A stretch of 64,000 nt of DNA, taken from NCBI RefSeq assembly GCF_900100335.1, contig NZ_FNFE01000001.1:1239753-1303752 (forward strand), written 5' to 3'. The translations under genes and the position numbers were made by a program. Each line of letters opens with the position of its first letter. Positions within the stretch are counted from its first letter, which is position 1. This document shows, piece by piece, positions 55,314 to 64,000 of the stretch. The notes below the pieces were generated by a model, which made no database searches, had not been told where the DNA came from, and was given only the letters and a program-made list of their open reading frames with translations. This stretch comes from Natronorubrum texcoconense. GTDB lineage: Archaea; Halobacteriota; Halobacteria; Halobacteriales; Natrialbaceae.

Positions 55314-57758
55314 TCACTGCACCTGAACCGTCTCCCCGTTCTCGACCGCCTCCTCGCTCACCTCGACCGTTCCGTCGCCCACCGCGTACTCGCCCGCGTA
55401 GGGAACCGTCACCTCGAGCGAGCCGTCCTCGCCCGCGGTCACCTCGCGCTCGTAAGAGATCGTCTCCCCGGAGACCTCGACCTCGGTTGCGACGATCACC
55501 GTCTCACCAGGCTCCCCTGTCGACGTGATCGTCGCCCCGGGGACGACCGCAAACGCAGTCGCATCCTCGCCGACGTAGATCGCCTGGTAGTGCGCGAGCG
55601 GCTCGGTTTCCTCCCCACCCGTCCCGAGATCGTCGTGGAGCTGTGTCTGCGAAGTCGTCTCTGCGAACTCGCCGTCTAAGTCGGTCGTCACGACGTAGCC
55701 GACGTCGCGCTCCGCGAACTCCTCGTACCAGCCGTCCGGATCGTCGCTGAACACGAACGGCTCGAAGTTCGCCTGCGCGTACGCGTAGCTCTCCGACTCC
55801 CCGTTGACGAAGTAGTTGTACAGCCGGTTGTCCCCCCACTCGCTGAAGACGAAGGTTTCCGGGTACTCCCGGTCCGTCGCCTCGGCGTGGTCGTCGATCA
55901 CCGCCGTGGCTTCGAACTGCGCGTCGCTGTGGGTCGTCTCCGCGAGCATCGACGGGATGAAGAAGAGACTCATCCCGCACACCAACAGCACGATCCACAC
56001 CAACGTGACGAGCGTCTTGGCGTCCCCCGGAACGACGAGACTCGGCCGGCGTTCGCCGCCGTCCGCGACGGTGCCTCGAGCCGCTTCCGACCCGCTCTCG
56101 ACGTCGCCCTCCCCGCGCTCTCGGAACGGCATCGGATCCCGGGCGAGGTGGGTCCAGGACAGCAACCAGACGAGCCCCATTCCCCCGAGCACCGAGATGG
56201 GGATCGCCAACTGCGCCGCGAAACGCCCCTGAATCGCCGCCAGTGCGAGCCAGCAGACCGCGTAGACCGCGAGCAACAACCAGCCGGGTTCGTAGCGGCG
56301 ATAGACCGCCCAGCAGGCCCACGCCAGAACCAGAATCCCGAGGTAGAAGCCCAGACCGAACTGCGTCAGCGGCCCGAGGACGACCGCGTTCTCGACGGCG
56401 AGAAGCGACGCCGTCTCCTGGGCCCCCTCCCTGAAGAACAGATCGTCGGCGCGCTCGGTTATCCGCGTCCACTCCTCGGGTCGCACGCGACGGAACGCGA
56501 AGAGACCGGCGCCGGCCAGAAGCACCTGAACGCCGACGAGCACCCCGGCGTGCCACTCGAGACGTCGCCACAGCTCCCCGACGACGGCGACGGCCACAAT
56601 CCCCGCGACGACGAGCAGGGGGACGACCGCGGTGAACTGATCGTGCCAACCCAGCCGGAAGTGGAGAAAGACACCGAGCGCCGCACCGAGGGCCAACCCG
56701 ACGAAAATCGGCGCGGTCGACGCCGCGGGCGAGAGCCCGGCCCGCGCGTCGACGGCGACCTTCAGCCCGACGTACGCCGCGAGGGGCACGAGCATCAGGA
56801 TCGAGCCGCCCCAGGCGAACATCGACAGCGTGGCCGCGATCCCCAGCACGACGGCGGCGAGCCACGTCCACGGGCTCCGCAGGTGCCCGACGACCGCCGC
56901 CCGCGGCGTCGACTCGAGCGCCCGCCGCTGGAGGTCGACGGCCAACCAGGCCAGCGTCAGCAGCGTCACGCCAAGATAGAGATACTGGTGAACCCGGTGC
57001 TCGAGGAAGCCGATCTGCGTGTAGACGGCGTGGGCCGGCGTGAGCGCGAGGATGATGACCGACGCGAGTCCGATGCGGACGTCGTCGCTGACGACGACGG
57101 CGAGCCAGTAGACGACGATACCCAGCAGCACCGTTCCGACGACGGGGAGCCACGCGGCGACCATATCCGCGGCCCACTGGTCGCCGCCGAGCAACTCGGC
57201 GAAAAACCAGTGCGTCGAGTGCGTCAGCGGCCGTCGTTCGGCCGCGCCCTCGGGAAGGCTCGTGATCACGCTCGTATCGGTGATCCCCGACGAGTCCGCG
57301 AGCAGCGCCTCCGTCCAGTAGCGATAGTAGTACGGATCGTTCGCGGGCGAGACGACCTCGTCGCCGCGAAACACCGATCCGTAGGTCCAGAGTCGCGACA
57401 CGAGCAACAATCCCAGCACCCCGACGAGCCCAACGGCGGCGCGCGGGTCGAGCGCGATCGGACTCGAGAACCCCGACTCTGAACCCGACCGATCCACGGA
57501 AACGTCCCTGCCCTCGAGTCCCGCCCGCACGCCCTCGCGACTCGAGACCCGGTACTCGCCGTCGGACTTCGTCACGATACCCCGCGAGACGAGTTCGCCG
57601 AACGTCCCCGAATCCAGCGGGAGATCGTCGAAGGTCCAGCCGTCGTGGTCGGCGTCGACCGCGAGGACGGTCTCGAGCGCCTGGGCTCCGTCGTCGCGGT
57701 CCTCGCGGAAGGTCGCTGCCGCGTCGGCTACCGCAGCGGGATCCGGCTCGTCGGGCAT
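55314..57758 (-). CDS. STT3/AglB-like oligosaccharyltransferase with N-terminal winged-helix-like domain
   Basis: This 814-residue protein has an acidic soluble N-terminus (1 to about 100; DLPLDSGTFGELVSRGIVTK and DGEYRVSSREG look like a winged helix). About 12 helices follow, with loop acids in SPANDPYYYRYW and GFLEHRVHQYLYLG, where STT3 proteins have their metal-binding motifs. The outside domain holds SEWGDNRLYNYFVNG in place of the usual WWDYG. The C-terminus is a beta domain. It would move the glycan from lipid to Asn of surface proteins. ATG 57758 is chosen over the longer frame to 57818. Confidence 0.85.
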   Translation of the reverse strand: MPDEPDPAAVADAAATFREDRDDGAQALETVLAVDADHDGWTFDDLPLDSGTFGELVSRGIVTKSDGEYRVSSREGVRAGLEGRDVSVDRSGSESGFSSPIALDPRAAVGLVGVLGLLLVSRLWTYGSVFRGDEVVSPANDPYYYRYWTEALLADSSGITDTSVITSLPEGAAERRPLTHSTHWFFAELLGGDQWAADMVAAWLPVVGTVLLGIVVYWLAVVVSDDVRIGLASVIILALTPAHAVYTQIGFLEHRVHQYLYLGVTLLTLAWLAVDLQRRALESTPRAAVVGHLRSPWTWLAAVVLGIAATLSMFAWGGSILMLVPLAAYVGLKVAVDARAGLSPAASTAPIFVGLALGAALGVFLHFRLGWHDQFTAVVPLLVVAGIVAVAVVGELWRRLEWHAGVLVGVQVLLAGAGLFAFRRVRPEEWTRITERADDLFFREGAQETASLLAVENAVVLGPLTQFGLGFYLGILVLAWACWAVYRRYEPGWLLLAVYAVCWLALAAIQGRFAAQLAIPISVLGGMGLVWLLSWTHLARDPMPFRERGEGDVESGSEAARGTVADGGERRPSLVVPGDAKTLVTLVWIVLLVCGMSLFFIPSMLAETTHSDAQFEATAVIDDHAEATDREYPETFVFSEWGDNRLYNYFVNGESESYAYAQANFEPFVFSDDPDGWYEEFAERDVGYVVTTDLDGEFAETTSQTQLHDDLGTGGEETEPLAHYQAIYVGEDATAFAVVPGATITSTGEPGETVIVATEVEVSGETISYEREVTAGEDGSLEVTVPYAGEYAVGDGTVEVSEEAVENGETVQVQ

Positions 57759-57889
57759 TACGCCGATCACTCCATGTGCGCACTGATAAAGACTGGGCGC
57801 GTACCGCGCTCGGACCAACCGATAAGCGAACGATACCGGCTCCGTGTCCCGTCACCGTGCCGAGCGCGCGTCGTCGACGGCTATCGAAT

Positions 57890-58308
57890 ATAGTAGCCAC
57901 TGAAAGTCAATGCACACCTGATCGCACGAGGGAAGCGCGGTTCGGAGCGGGCGCGGTTCGGAGCGTATGCGGTTCGGAGCGAACGGAGTGAGCGAGAACC
58001 GCGGAATGCGAACGGGGAACGGACGTGACCCGTGAGCAAACGAAGTGAGCGAGAACCGCGGAAAAGCGAACGGGGAGCGCAAGCGACCCGTGAGCGAACG
58101 GAGTGAGCGAGAACCGCGGCAAAGCGAGTAGCGCGGGATCAAAGGTCCCGCGGACCATGCGAATAGTGCGGGACCGAAGGTCCCGCATACCGTGCGAACG
58201 GACCGGAGGGCCGTGAGCAGAGGGCGCACAGCGCCCGTGAGCAGACGGGGAACGTAGTGACCCGCGAGCTATGCGATCAGTGTGTAACTCGTTTCAGGTG
58301 TTACTATA
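57890..58308. repeat. Inverted-repeat element, copy D (about 419 bases)
   Basis: The left arm TAGTAGCCACTGAAAGTCAA, then TGCACACCTGATCGCA, and the right arm (reverse complement TAGTAACACCTGAAACGAGT, then TACACACTGATCGCAT) match copy C almost base for base. The interior holds three imperfect direct repeats built on GAACGGAGTGAGCGAGAACC (near 57980, 58035 and 58092) and several short repeats such as GCGGTTCGGAGC and GGTCCCGC. It fills most of the gap between the oligosaccharyltransferase and nucleotidyltransferase genes. Confidence 0.8.
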
Positions 58309-58323
58309 ACGTCTCGAGCCCGC

Positions 58324-59097
58324 TCAGTCGGTCGTCGACTGCGGCGCCTGTTCGGTCTCCGTCCCCGAGTCGGCGAGCCGACCGCTTTCGTCCCGGAGTC
58401 GCTCCTCGGCGCGGTCTCGGTCCTCGGGGTAGCCGACGTCGACGCGCCAGCCTTCCATGCGAATCGCGTCGATGGTGCGGCCGGACTGGATCAGCAGATC
58501 GACCGCGTCCGAGAGCTCGTACTCCCCGCGGTCGGAGGGCTGGACCAGGTGGCAGGCGTGGAAGATCGCCGGCGTGAACGTGTAGAACCCGGTCATCACG
58601 AGATTCGACGGCGGCTCCTCGGGCTTCTCGACGACCTCGACGATCTCGCCGTACTCGTTCGTATCGAGCACGCCGTATCGGGAGGCCTCCTCGTAGGGCA
58701 CCTGTTCGACCAGAAACGCCGCGTCGGCCCGATCCTCCTGCTGTCGGTTTCTGACGTCCGCGAGGTTCCCCCGGAAGACGTTGTCCCCGAGCATGAGCAT
58801 GAAGTCGTCGTCGATGAGCGATTCGACCTGCAAGATCGCGTGGGCGAGCCCGCGCTGTTCGCGCTGGTGGGCGTAGGTGATCGGCACGCCCTCGTACTCG
58901 TCGCCGTACCGATTGATGATCTTCTCTTTCAGGTAGCCGACGACGACGATCAGCTCGTCCGCGCCGGCCTCGAGCAGATTATCGAACACGTCTTCGATGA
59001 TCGGCCGCCCGTCGACCTCGACGAGGGACTTCGGTTTGTCCTCGGTCAGCGGTCGAAGTCGGGTGCCCTTTCCTGCCGATAAGACAACAGCTTGCAT
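58324..59097 (-). CDS. Sugar nucleotidyltransferase (RmlA/AglF type)
   Basis: This 257-residue protein has the nucleotidyltransferase signature LSAGKGTRLRPLTEDKPK (residues 6-23), the metal-binding FMLMLGDNVF and substrate loop EKPEEPPSNLVMTGFYTF, with WRVDVGYPEDRDRA near the end. It makes an NDP-sugar (dTDP- or UDP-glucose) that feeds the glycan pathway. ATG 59097 is chosen; the longer frame adds 49 unlikely residues. Confidence 0.92.
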   Translation of the reverse strand: MQAVVLSAGKGTRLRPLTEDKPKSLVEVDGRPIIEDVFDNLLEAGADELIVVVGYLKEKIINRYGDEYEGVPITYAHQREQRGLAHAILQVESLIDDDFMLMLGDNVFRGNLADVRNRQQEDRADAAFLVEQVPYEEASRYGVLDTNEYGEIVEVVEKPEEPPSNLVMTGFYTFTPAIFHACHLVQPSDRGEYELSDAVDLLIQSGRTIDAIRMEGWRVDVGYPEDRDRAEERLRDESGRLADSGTETEQAPQSTTD

Positions 59098-59496
59098 GTG
59101 CGATGCCCAGTTCGATGATCGGTAAATAGCTGTCCCCTGAACTCGTCGCCCGACCCGAAAGCCGCCGAGACGACCCGGCTGCGGGCCACTGGGGCTGGTG
59201 CTCGAGACACCCCACGCCTTCGCGAACGGAGACGGTGCTCCCATCTCGCGTCCGTTTCACGTTCGCGGTCAGCCCCGTCGCCGTCCTCGGCGGTCTACCG
59301 CTCGAGTGATCGCCCAGCTCTAGGCACGCATCGACGAGTTGCTTCGGTCTACTAGTGGCCGGGAGGTGCTAGTGGTTTGCATCTACTAGTGGGTGATCGA
59401 ATTTACTAGTGCCTCGCGTCTACTAGTGACGGATCGAAGTTCACCGAAAACAATCGCGGACGGTCCCACGGATCAACTGGAAGCCGCGTCCTGACT
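59098..59496. other. Intergenic region upstream of the nucleotidyltransferase
   Basis: No gene is visible in this 399-base gap. Its right part contains the CTAG iterons described separately. Confidence 0.5.
59349..59428. promoter_or_regulatory. Five CTACTAGTG-type iterons
   Basis: Nine-base units start at 59349 (CTACTAGTG), 59366 (GTGCTAGTG), 59383 (CTACTAGTG), 59403 (TTACTAGTG) and 59420 (CTACTAGTG), with spacings of 17, 17, 20 and 17 bases. Each contains CTAG, a tetramer that is normally rare in haloarchaeal DNA. They lie about 250-330 bases upstream of the nucleotidyltransferase gene and just downstream of the winged-helix regulator gene. Confidence 0.7.
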
Positions 59497-60834
59497 TCAC
59501 GTCTGCGCGGAGTCCGTCGCCGCCATCTCCTTCAGCAGTCGCAACTCTTCGTCCTCGGAGATGTTGTCGGCGGAGAGACACGCGTGGACGACCTTGTGTG
59601 CGAGTTCGGGGTCGGACAGGGCGCTGGGTTCCGACGCCGAATCGTCTTCGAGCCGCCGTTCCAGCGACTCGAGTCGTTCCGTGACCGCCTCGAGTTGCTC
59701 GGTGAGTTCGGTGACCGACTCGTCACCGGGGACACTCGACGTGCCAGCGTCCGACGGCACGGCGTCATCGGACGACGCTCGAGCGAACGCATGAGATTCG
59801 TCGCCGCTGTCGCCCTGTGACTCCGGCTCCGGTCCACGACCGGCAGTGGCGTCCCCGCTGCCGTTGCTCTCGGCACCGGGCTGGGTCCGTTCGACGCCGC
59901 TCGCGTCTGCAGGCTCGGCTCGGTCGACGCCGTTCGCGTTCCCAGCCTCGGCCCGATCGACCTCGCTCGCATCAGTTGGCTGGACTCGATCGGCGGAACG
60001 TCCATCCGCACGCTGAGCTCGCTCGGCGCCAGTCCCGTTCGTAGACGGGCGTCGATCCACCGGCGTTTCGTCGCCGGAAGCCACTCGGCCGACGTCGCTC
60101 GTCGCACTCGAGTCGGTCCCGGACGGCTCCTCGAGGTCGGTTCCCTCGTCGTCCATCTTGGTGCCATCGACTGCCGCCCGCTCTGCGTCGGAGTCCAAAT
60201 CGGGTTCCGGACCGTCCCGATCGGGCTTCTCGACGGCGTCGTCCTCGAACCAGTCGCCGCCGTCGAACAGCACCTCGACGAACGCGTGGCGATCGGCCCA
60301 GTGGAACCCGTCGATCGCGTTGACACGCTGACTGATCGTCGCGCTACTGACGCCGAGGGTCTCCGCGAGCGCCGCCTGCGTCGCGTCCGGTCGTCTGTAG
60401 ATCTCCACGAGCGTCTCGCGTTGTTTCTCCGTCACATCGTCCGGTTCCAACGACAGTTCGAGATCCGTATCGGATTGGCTATCGTGTTCGGTCATGGCTG
60501 ACTCCGCGTCGTCTGATTCGGGTGGGTCGCCCGCTGTAGCCGACGAGTCGGACGTCCGGTCCGGCTGGCGCTCGTCGGTCTCGGCGTCGCTACTCGAGTC
60601 GTCGCTGGCGTCCTCGAATTCGTCCGAATCGCCGGATTCGCCTGGATCGCCATACTCCTCTAAGACCTGGTCGACGATGGCGACGGTGGCACCGCTGACG
60701 TCGTCCGCGATCGCCTCCATCGATGCGGTCGGCCGTGACTCCGCGACGTCGAGGATCTTCTTGTGAATGACCGCTCGTGGGACGTTCGTGCTCTGCTCAC
60801 CTGTGTCCCCAGTTGATAGTGGTGAATGACTCAT
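59497..60834 (-). CDS. Large acidic winged-helix regulator
   Basis: This 445-residue protein has two helix-turn-helix-like regions: one near the N-terminus (RAVIHKKILDVAESRPTASM) and one at about 135-180 (VTEKQRETLVEIYRRPDATQ, then AALAETLGVSSATISQRVNA). Long disordered acidic stretches follow, including a degenerate DASGVERTQ/DASEVDRAE/NANGVDRAE repeat, and it ends with a short coiled coil (LTEQLEAVTERLESLERRLE). It is likely a DNA-binding regulator. TATA-like ATTATATC lies near 60884-60894. A GGAGAGG Shine-Dalgarno-like sequence precedes the ATG. Confidence 0.75.
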   Translation of the reverse strand: MSHSPLSTGDTGEQSTNVPRAVIHKKILDVAESRPTASMEAIADDVSGATVAIVDQVLEEYGDPGESGDSDEFEDASDDSSSDAETDERQPDRTSDSSATAGDPPESDDAESAMTEHDSQSDTDLELSLEPDDVTEKQRETLVEIYRRPDATQAALAETLGVSSATISQRVNAIDGFHWADRHAFVEVLFDGGDWFEDDAVEKPDRDGPEPDLDSDAERAAVDGTKMDDEGTDLEEPSGTDSSATSDVGRVASGDETPVDRRPSTNGTGAERAQRADGRSADRVQPTDASEVDRAEAGNANGVDRAEPADASGVERTQPGAESNGSGDATAGRGPEPESQGDSGDESHAFARASSDDAVPSDAGTSSVPGDESVTELTEQLEAVTERLESLERRLEDDSASEPSALSDPELAHKVVHACLSADNISEDEELRLLKEMAATDSAQT

Positions 60835-61110
60835 GTGCAACCTCTCCGAAGCGACGGTTCACGCCAACAGTCCTCGACCCCGCCGATATAATTTTTTCAC
60901 CGGGACAACACATACACAAATCCGTACAGCTCTATTGGGGCGTTTCCGCGCGGTATGTCCGCTGTTACTCGGAAGCGCTCGGTCAGCTGGCTCCCAGTCC
61001 TCGAGCGGATCTCGCTGGTGTTCTGTGCACCGATATCGGTCGGTAAACCGAGCGTAATCCGTCCCTAGGCGACCAGTCAGCAGACCCGAGTGAGGGGTGA
61101 ACGCGACTGA

Positions 61111-62001
61111 CTACCGGTACCGACTGAACGCGACGCCTGCCAGCGCGACGAGTGCAGCGATCGCTCCGAGCCCGACCCAGCCGCCAACGCCGTCGGCCAG
61201 TCCGTCGTCGTCGGTCTCGCCGTGGCTCTGTTGGTCGGCGACGTCCCCGTTCAACTGCAAGACCACGACGGTCTGTCCGTGTGAGCCCTCGGTCTCGTAG
61301 GTCCAGCCGCCCTCCGTCGCCTCGTAGGATTCGGCGTCGCCGATCGGGTGGACGTCCGTCTCCCAGGCCTGGTGGGCCTGTTGCACGTAGCCGACGACCT
61401 CGATATCGTCCGCGTGTTCGCCCTCGAGTTCGACCTCGCCGTATTCGACCGTCTCGTCCTCCGGCAGGCCGTGCCACTCGAGGCAGTGTGAATCCATGTA
61501 GCCGTCGCCCTGTGGCAGATCCGGATTCGTCCCGAACTGATCGCTGTCGAGCGGCCGGACGTAGTGGTCGGTCAGCGGGAACTCGACGACGAACGGATCG
61601 GCCTCGGAGTGCCACGCGAGCGAGTCGCCGGTCGGAATCGTCGCCGTCGTGTTCGGGACGCTCTCGCCGACGATCGGCTGGCCGGCTTCGTTGAGCAGCG
61701 TCACGCAGATCTTCCCCGATCCCTGGCCCAGATTCGGGTCCCGATACTCGTCGCGCGGATTGACGTAGCTCACCCAGCTCCCGTCGCCGGCGCCCTCCTC
61801 GAAGAACAGGTCCCCGTCCTCGGGAACGGGTTCTGCGTACGCGTCCTCGCTCACGTTCTCCTGAATCGCAGCCTCGGTCTCGGGAGCCGGGTCCCCACCG
61901 CTGCCGTCAGCGATCGCGAGCCCGGCGAGCACGGCGACCGCGAGCACGGCTCCGACGACGAGCACGACGACGAACGCGGGACGATCCAGGACGCTGCGCA
62001 T
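61111..62001 (-). CDS. Membrane-anchored extracellular protein, unknown function
   Basis: This 296-residue protein has an N-terminal helix (FVVVLVVGAVLAVAVLAGLA), a large acidic outside domain with two Cys (GKICVTLL and DSHCLEWHG) and a C-terminal helix followed by RYR (GAIAALVALAGVAFSRYR), like proteins anchored at both ends. The C-terminus resembles archaeosortase-type sorting tails but lacks the PGF motif. No family recognised. Confidence 0.7.
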   Translation of the reverse strand: MRSVLDRPAFVVVLVVGAVLAVAVLAGLAIADGSGGDPAPETEAAIQENVSEDAYAEPVPEDGDLFFEEGAGDGSWVSYVNPRDEYRDPNLGQGSGKICVTLLNEAGQPIVGESVPNTTATIPTGDSLAWHSEADPFVVEFPLTDHYVRPLDSDQFGTNPDLPQGDGYMDSHCLEWHGLPEDETVEYGEVELEGEHADDIEVVGYVQQAHQAWETDVHPIGDAESYEATEGGWTYETEGSHGQTVVVLQLNGDVADQQSHGETDDDGLADGVGGWVGLGAIAALVALAGVAFSRYR

Positions 62002-62012
62002 CGGTGCCACGG

Positions 62013-62210
62013 CTATCGCCTCGAGACGGCCGGTTCGGTCTCGAGCGACGGGCACGCGGCCGTCTCGGGCTCGCGTACGGCCGGCGTCGGTCTCGCCTCG
62101 AGGGCGTCTCCGGCCTCGAGATCGTCACCAGCGGGGTCGTCGCCGTTCGGTGGCGACCCGCCGTCTCTGACGTCGGCGAATCGATCGGTCGGGGTGAAAG
62201 GCGTCACCAT
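62013..62210 (-). CDS. Small acidic protein upstream of the membrane-anchored gene
   Basis: This 65-residue frame has typical acidic haloarchaeal composition (SPPNGDDPAGDDLEAGDALE). It stops 12 bases before ATG 62001. A TATA-like CATATATAGG on the minus strand (62238-62247) lies about 30 bases before its ATG. It may be the first gene of a two-gene operon, or a leader region. The evidence is composition and promoter spacing only. Confidence 0.4.
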   Translation of the reverse strand: MVTPFTPTDRFADVRDGGSPPNGDDPAGDDLEAGDALEARPTPAVREPETAACPSLETEPAVSRR

Positions 62211-62409
62211 CGGGTTGCACCACAGCGTCAATCATCCTATATATGAGCAGCGTACAGCCGCTAGTCGCGTGCTTCCTCGCCGCGCCGAGTTCCCCCGATC
62301 GTCACCGTCGAGTTCGTCGCGCCCGCGGTATTGATACTCACAACTAATAGAAAATTATCGAACTGTGGCGCTATCATTAACAATATGCTGGAGTCTACCA
62401 CGGAACCAC

Positions 62410-63047
62410 ATGAGTTGGCTGGTCCTGCCGGTCGTCGTCGTGCTCTTGTCGATACTCACGGTGGTAGCCGTGGCGTCGAACTATCGAAACGTGGCAGGGC
62501 GACTGTCGGAGCTTCCCGGCGTCGACGGCGGTGGTGGCGTCCAGGCCGGTTTCATCGCGGGTCTTTACGCGCTCGTCCTCTGGAGCGTGGTCATCTCCGG
62601 CGGGATGCTGTTCATCGGCGACGCCGGTTCGAACGGCACCGAATCCTATCAGGGCCCCGGCGCTGACGGGTCGGAACCCGACGAGACCACCGAGTCGGAC
62701 GACTACTCCGACGCCGAACTGCTCGTGTTCTTCGAGACGATCACCTCACACTGGGGTGTCAACGTGACCTCGACGGAGATGGTCGACGACGAGTTCGTCG
62801 TGGAGTACGCCGATACCACCGAGACGGACGACGAGTTCACCGACGAGGTGGGGACGCTCATCGGCGTCTACATCGACATCGTCGAGGGCGGACTCGAGGC
62901 GGAGCGGATGGACGTCACCGCCGTCGACGCGGACGACGGCGAACAGACCCACTGGCACGTGGAATCCGAGTGGGCGGAGGCCTACCTCGAGGACGAACTC
63001 ACCGTGGACGACGTCTACGAACGGGTGCTAGACACTGTCGAATCCGC

Positions 63048-63051
<4 letters not shown>
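62410..63051 (+). CDS. Membrane protein with acidic C-terminal domain, end supplied by an IS
   Basis: This 213-residue protein has two helices (LVLPVVVVLLSILTVVAVAS and FIAGLYALVLWSVVISGGML) and an acidic alpha/beta domain (about 100-213: DAELLVFFETITSHWGVNVT, then VDDVYERVLDTVESA). ATG 62410 is chosen because an AT-rich element lies about 28 bases upstream. Its TGA (63049-63051) lies inside the TTGA that ends the IS element, so the original C-terminus may have been longer. Confidence 0.7.

Positions 63052-64000
<949 letters not shown>

Noticed and set aside
57958..58258. Possible CRISPR array from repeated GAACGGAGTGAGCGAG units
   Set aside because: Only three imperfect units, similar spacers, no leader or cas genes, and the block lies inside an inverted-repeat element.
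59349..59428. Replication-origin iterons
   Set aside because: No Cdc6/Orc1 gene or AT-rich unwinding element is nearby, so regulation is at least as likely; kept only as a regulatory feature.
61111..62001. Archaeosortase (PGF-CTER) substrate
   Set aside because: The protein ends in a hydrophobic helix and Arg, but the PGF signature is missing, so only a membrane anchor is supported.

Overview
The window comes from a haloarchaeon (class Halobacteria; family-level placement, perhaps Natrialbaceae, is only a guess). The evidence is high GC outside one island, very acidic proteins, twin-arginine (Tat) signals and Tat lipoboxes, leaderless genes with a TATA element about 27 bases before the ATG, a CDC48 ATPase, AglB/STT3-like glycosylation genes, DUF2240/DUF7344/DUF4330-type proteins and an IS1341-type TnpB.

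Layout. (1) 0-9.3 kb is an ion and osmotic homeostasis block: two CPA2 antiporters with TrkA-N domains in an operon, a free TrkA-N protein, a UspA protein, a six-TM voltage-gated K+ channel and an MscS channel, then a HAD hydrolase. (2) 9.6-15.8 kb holds a large Tat-exported beta-helix protein with ~106-residue repeats, a DUF2240 gene, an AT-rich Tat gene and an RNase HI gene. Relics show that this locus was once tandemly duplicated. (3) 15.9-22.2 kb is a complete five-gene peptide-type ABC importer operon. (4) 22.4-28.5 kb carries a DUF7344 regulator, a DMT exporter, a CDC48 ATPase and a His-rich LarC. (5) 28.8-36.7 kb is sparse and rich in small secreted or lipid-anchored proteins. It includes three paralogues of a signal-peptide protein with Gly/Asp-rich blocks and a shared promoter plus leader. 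(6) 36.7-40.7 kb has a partly duplicated membrane-protein gene, a VapBC pair, a second lone AbrB gene and two plasmid-type genes. (7) 41-60.8 kb is a surface-glycan locus: flippase, MurB-like oxidoreductase, polysaccharide pyruvyl transferase, glycosyltransferases, methyltransferase, Wzy-like polymerase, sugar-phosphate transferase, STT3-like oligosaccharyltransferase, sugar nucleotidyltransferase and a winged-helix regulator. Its core (about 40.8-53.4 kb) is visibly AT-rich and looks transferred. A GC-rich mobile-element remnant sits inside it. (8) 61-64 kb has two membrane-protein genes and the right end of an IS200/IS605-type element running out of the window.

How it fits together. The glycan locus holds the parts needed to activate a sugar (nucleotidyltransferase), load the lipid carrier, extend, decorate (pyruvyl and methyl groups), flip, polymerise and transfer to protein. 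The most unusual piece is a MurB-family gene overlapping a pyruvyl-transferase gene by 4 bases, in a lineage without murein. Other points of interest are a four-copy family of short inverted-repeat elements with two distinct arms, five CTAG-containing iterons beside the nucleotidyltransferase, and the three-paralogue secreted family. No tRNA, rRNA, CRISPR array, riboswitch or replication origin was recognised.
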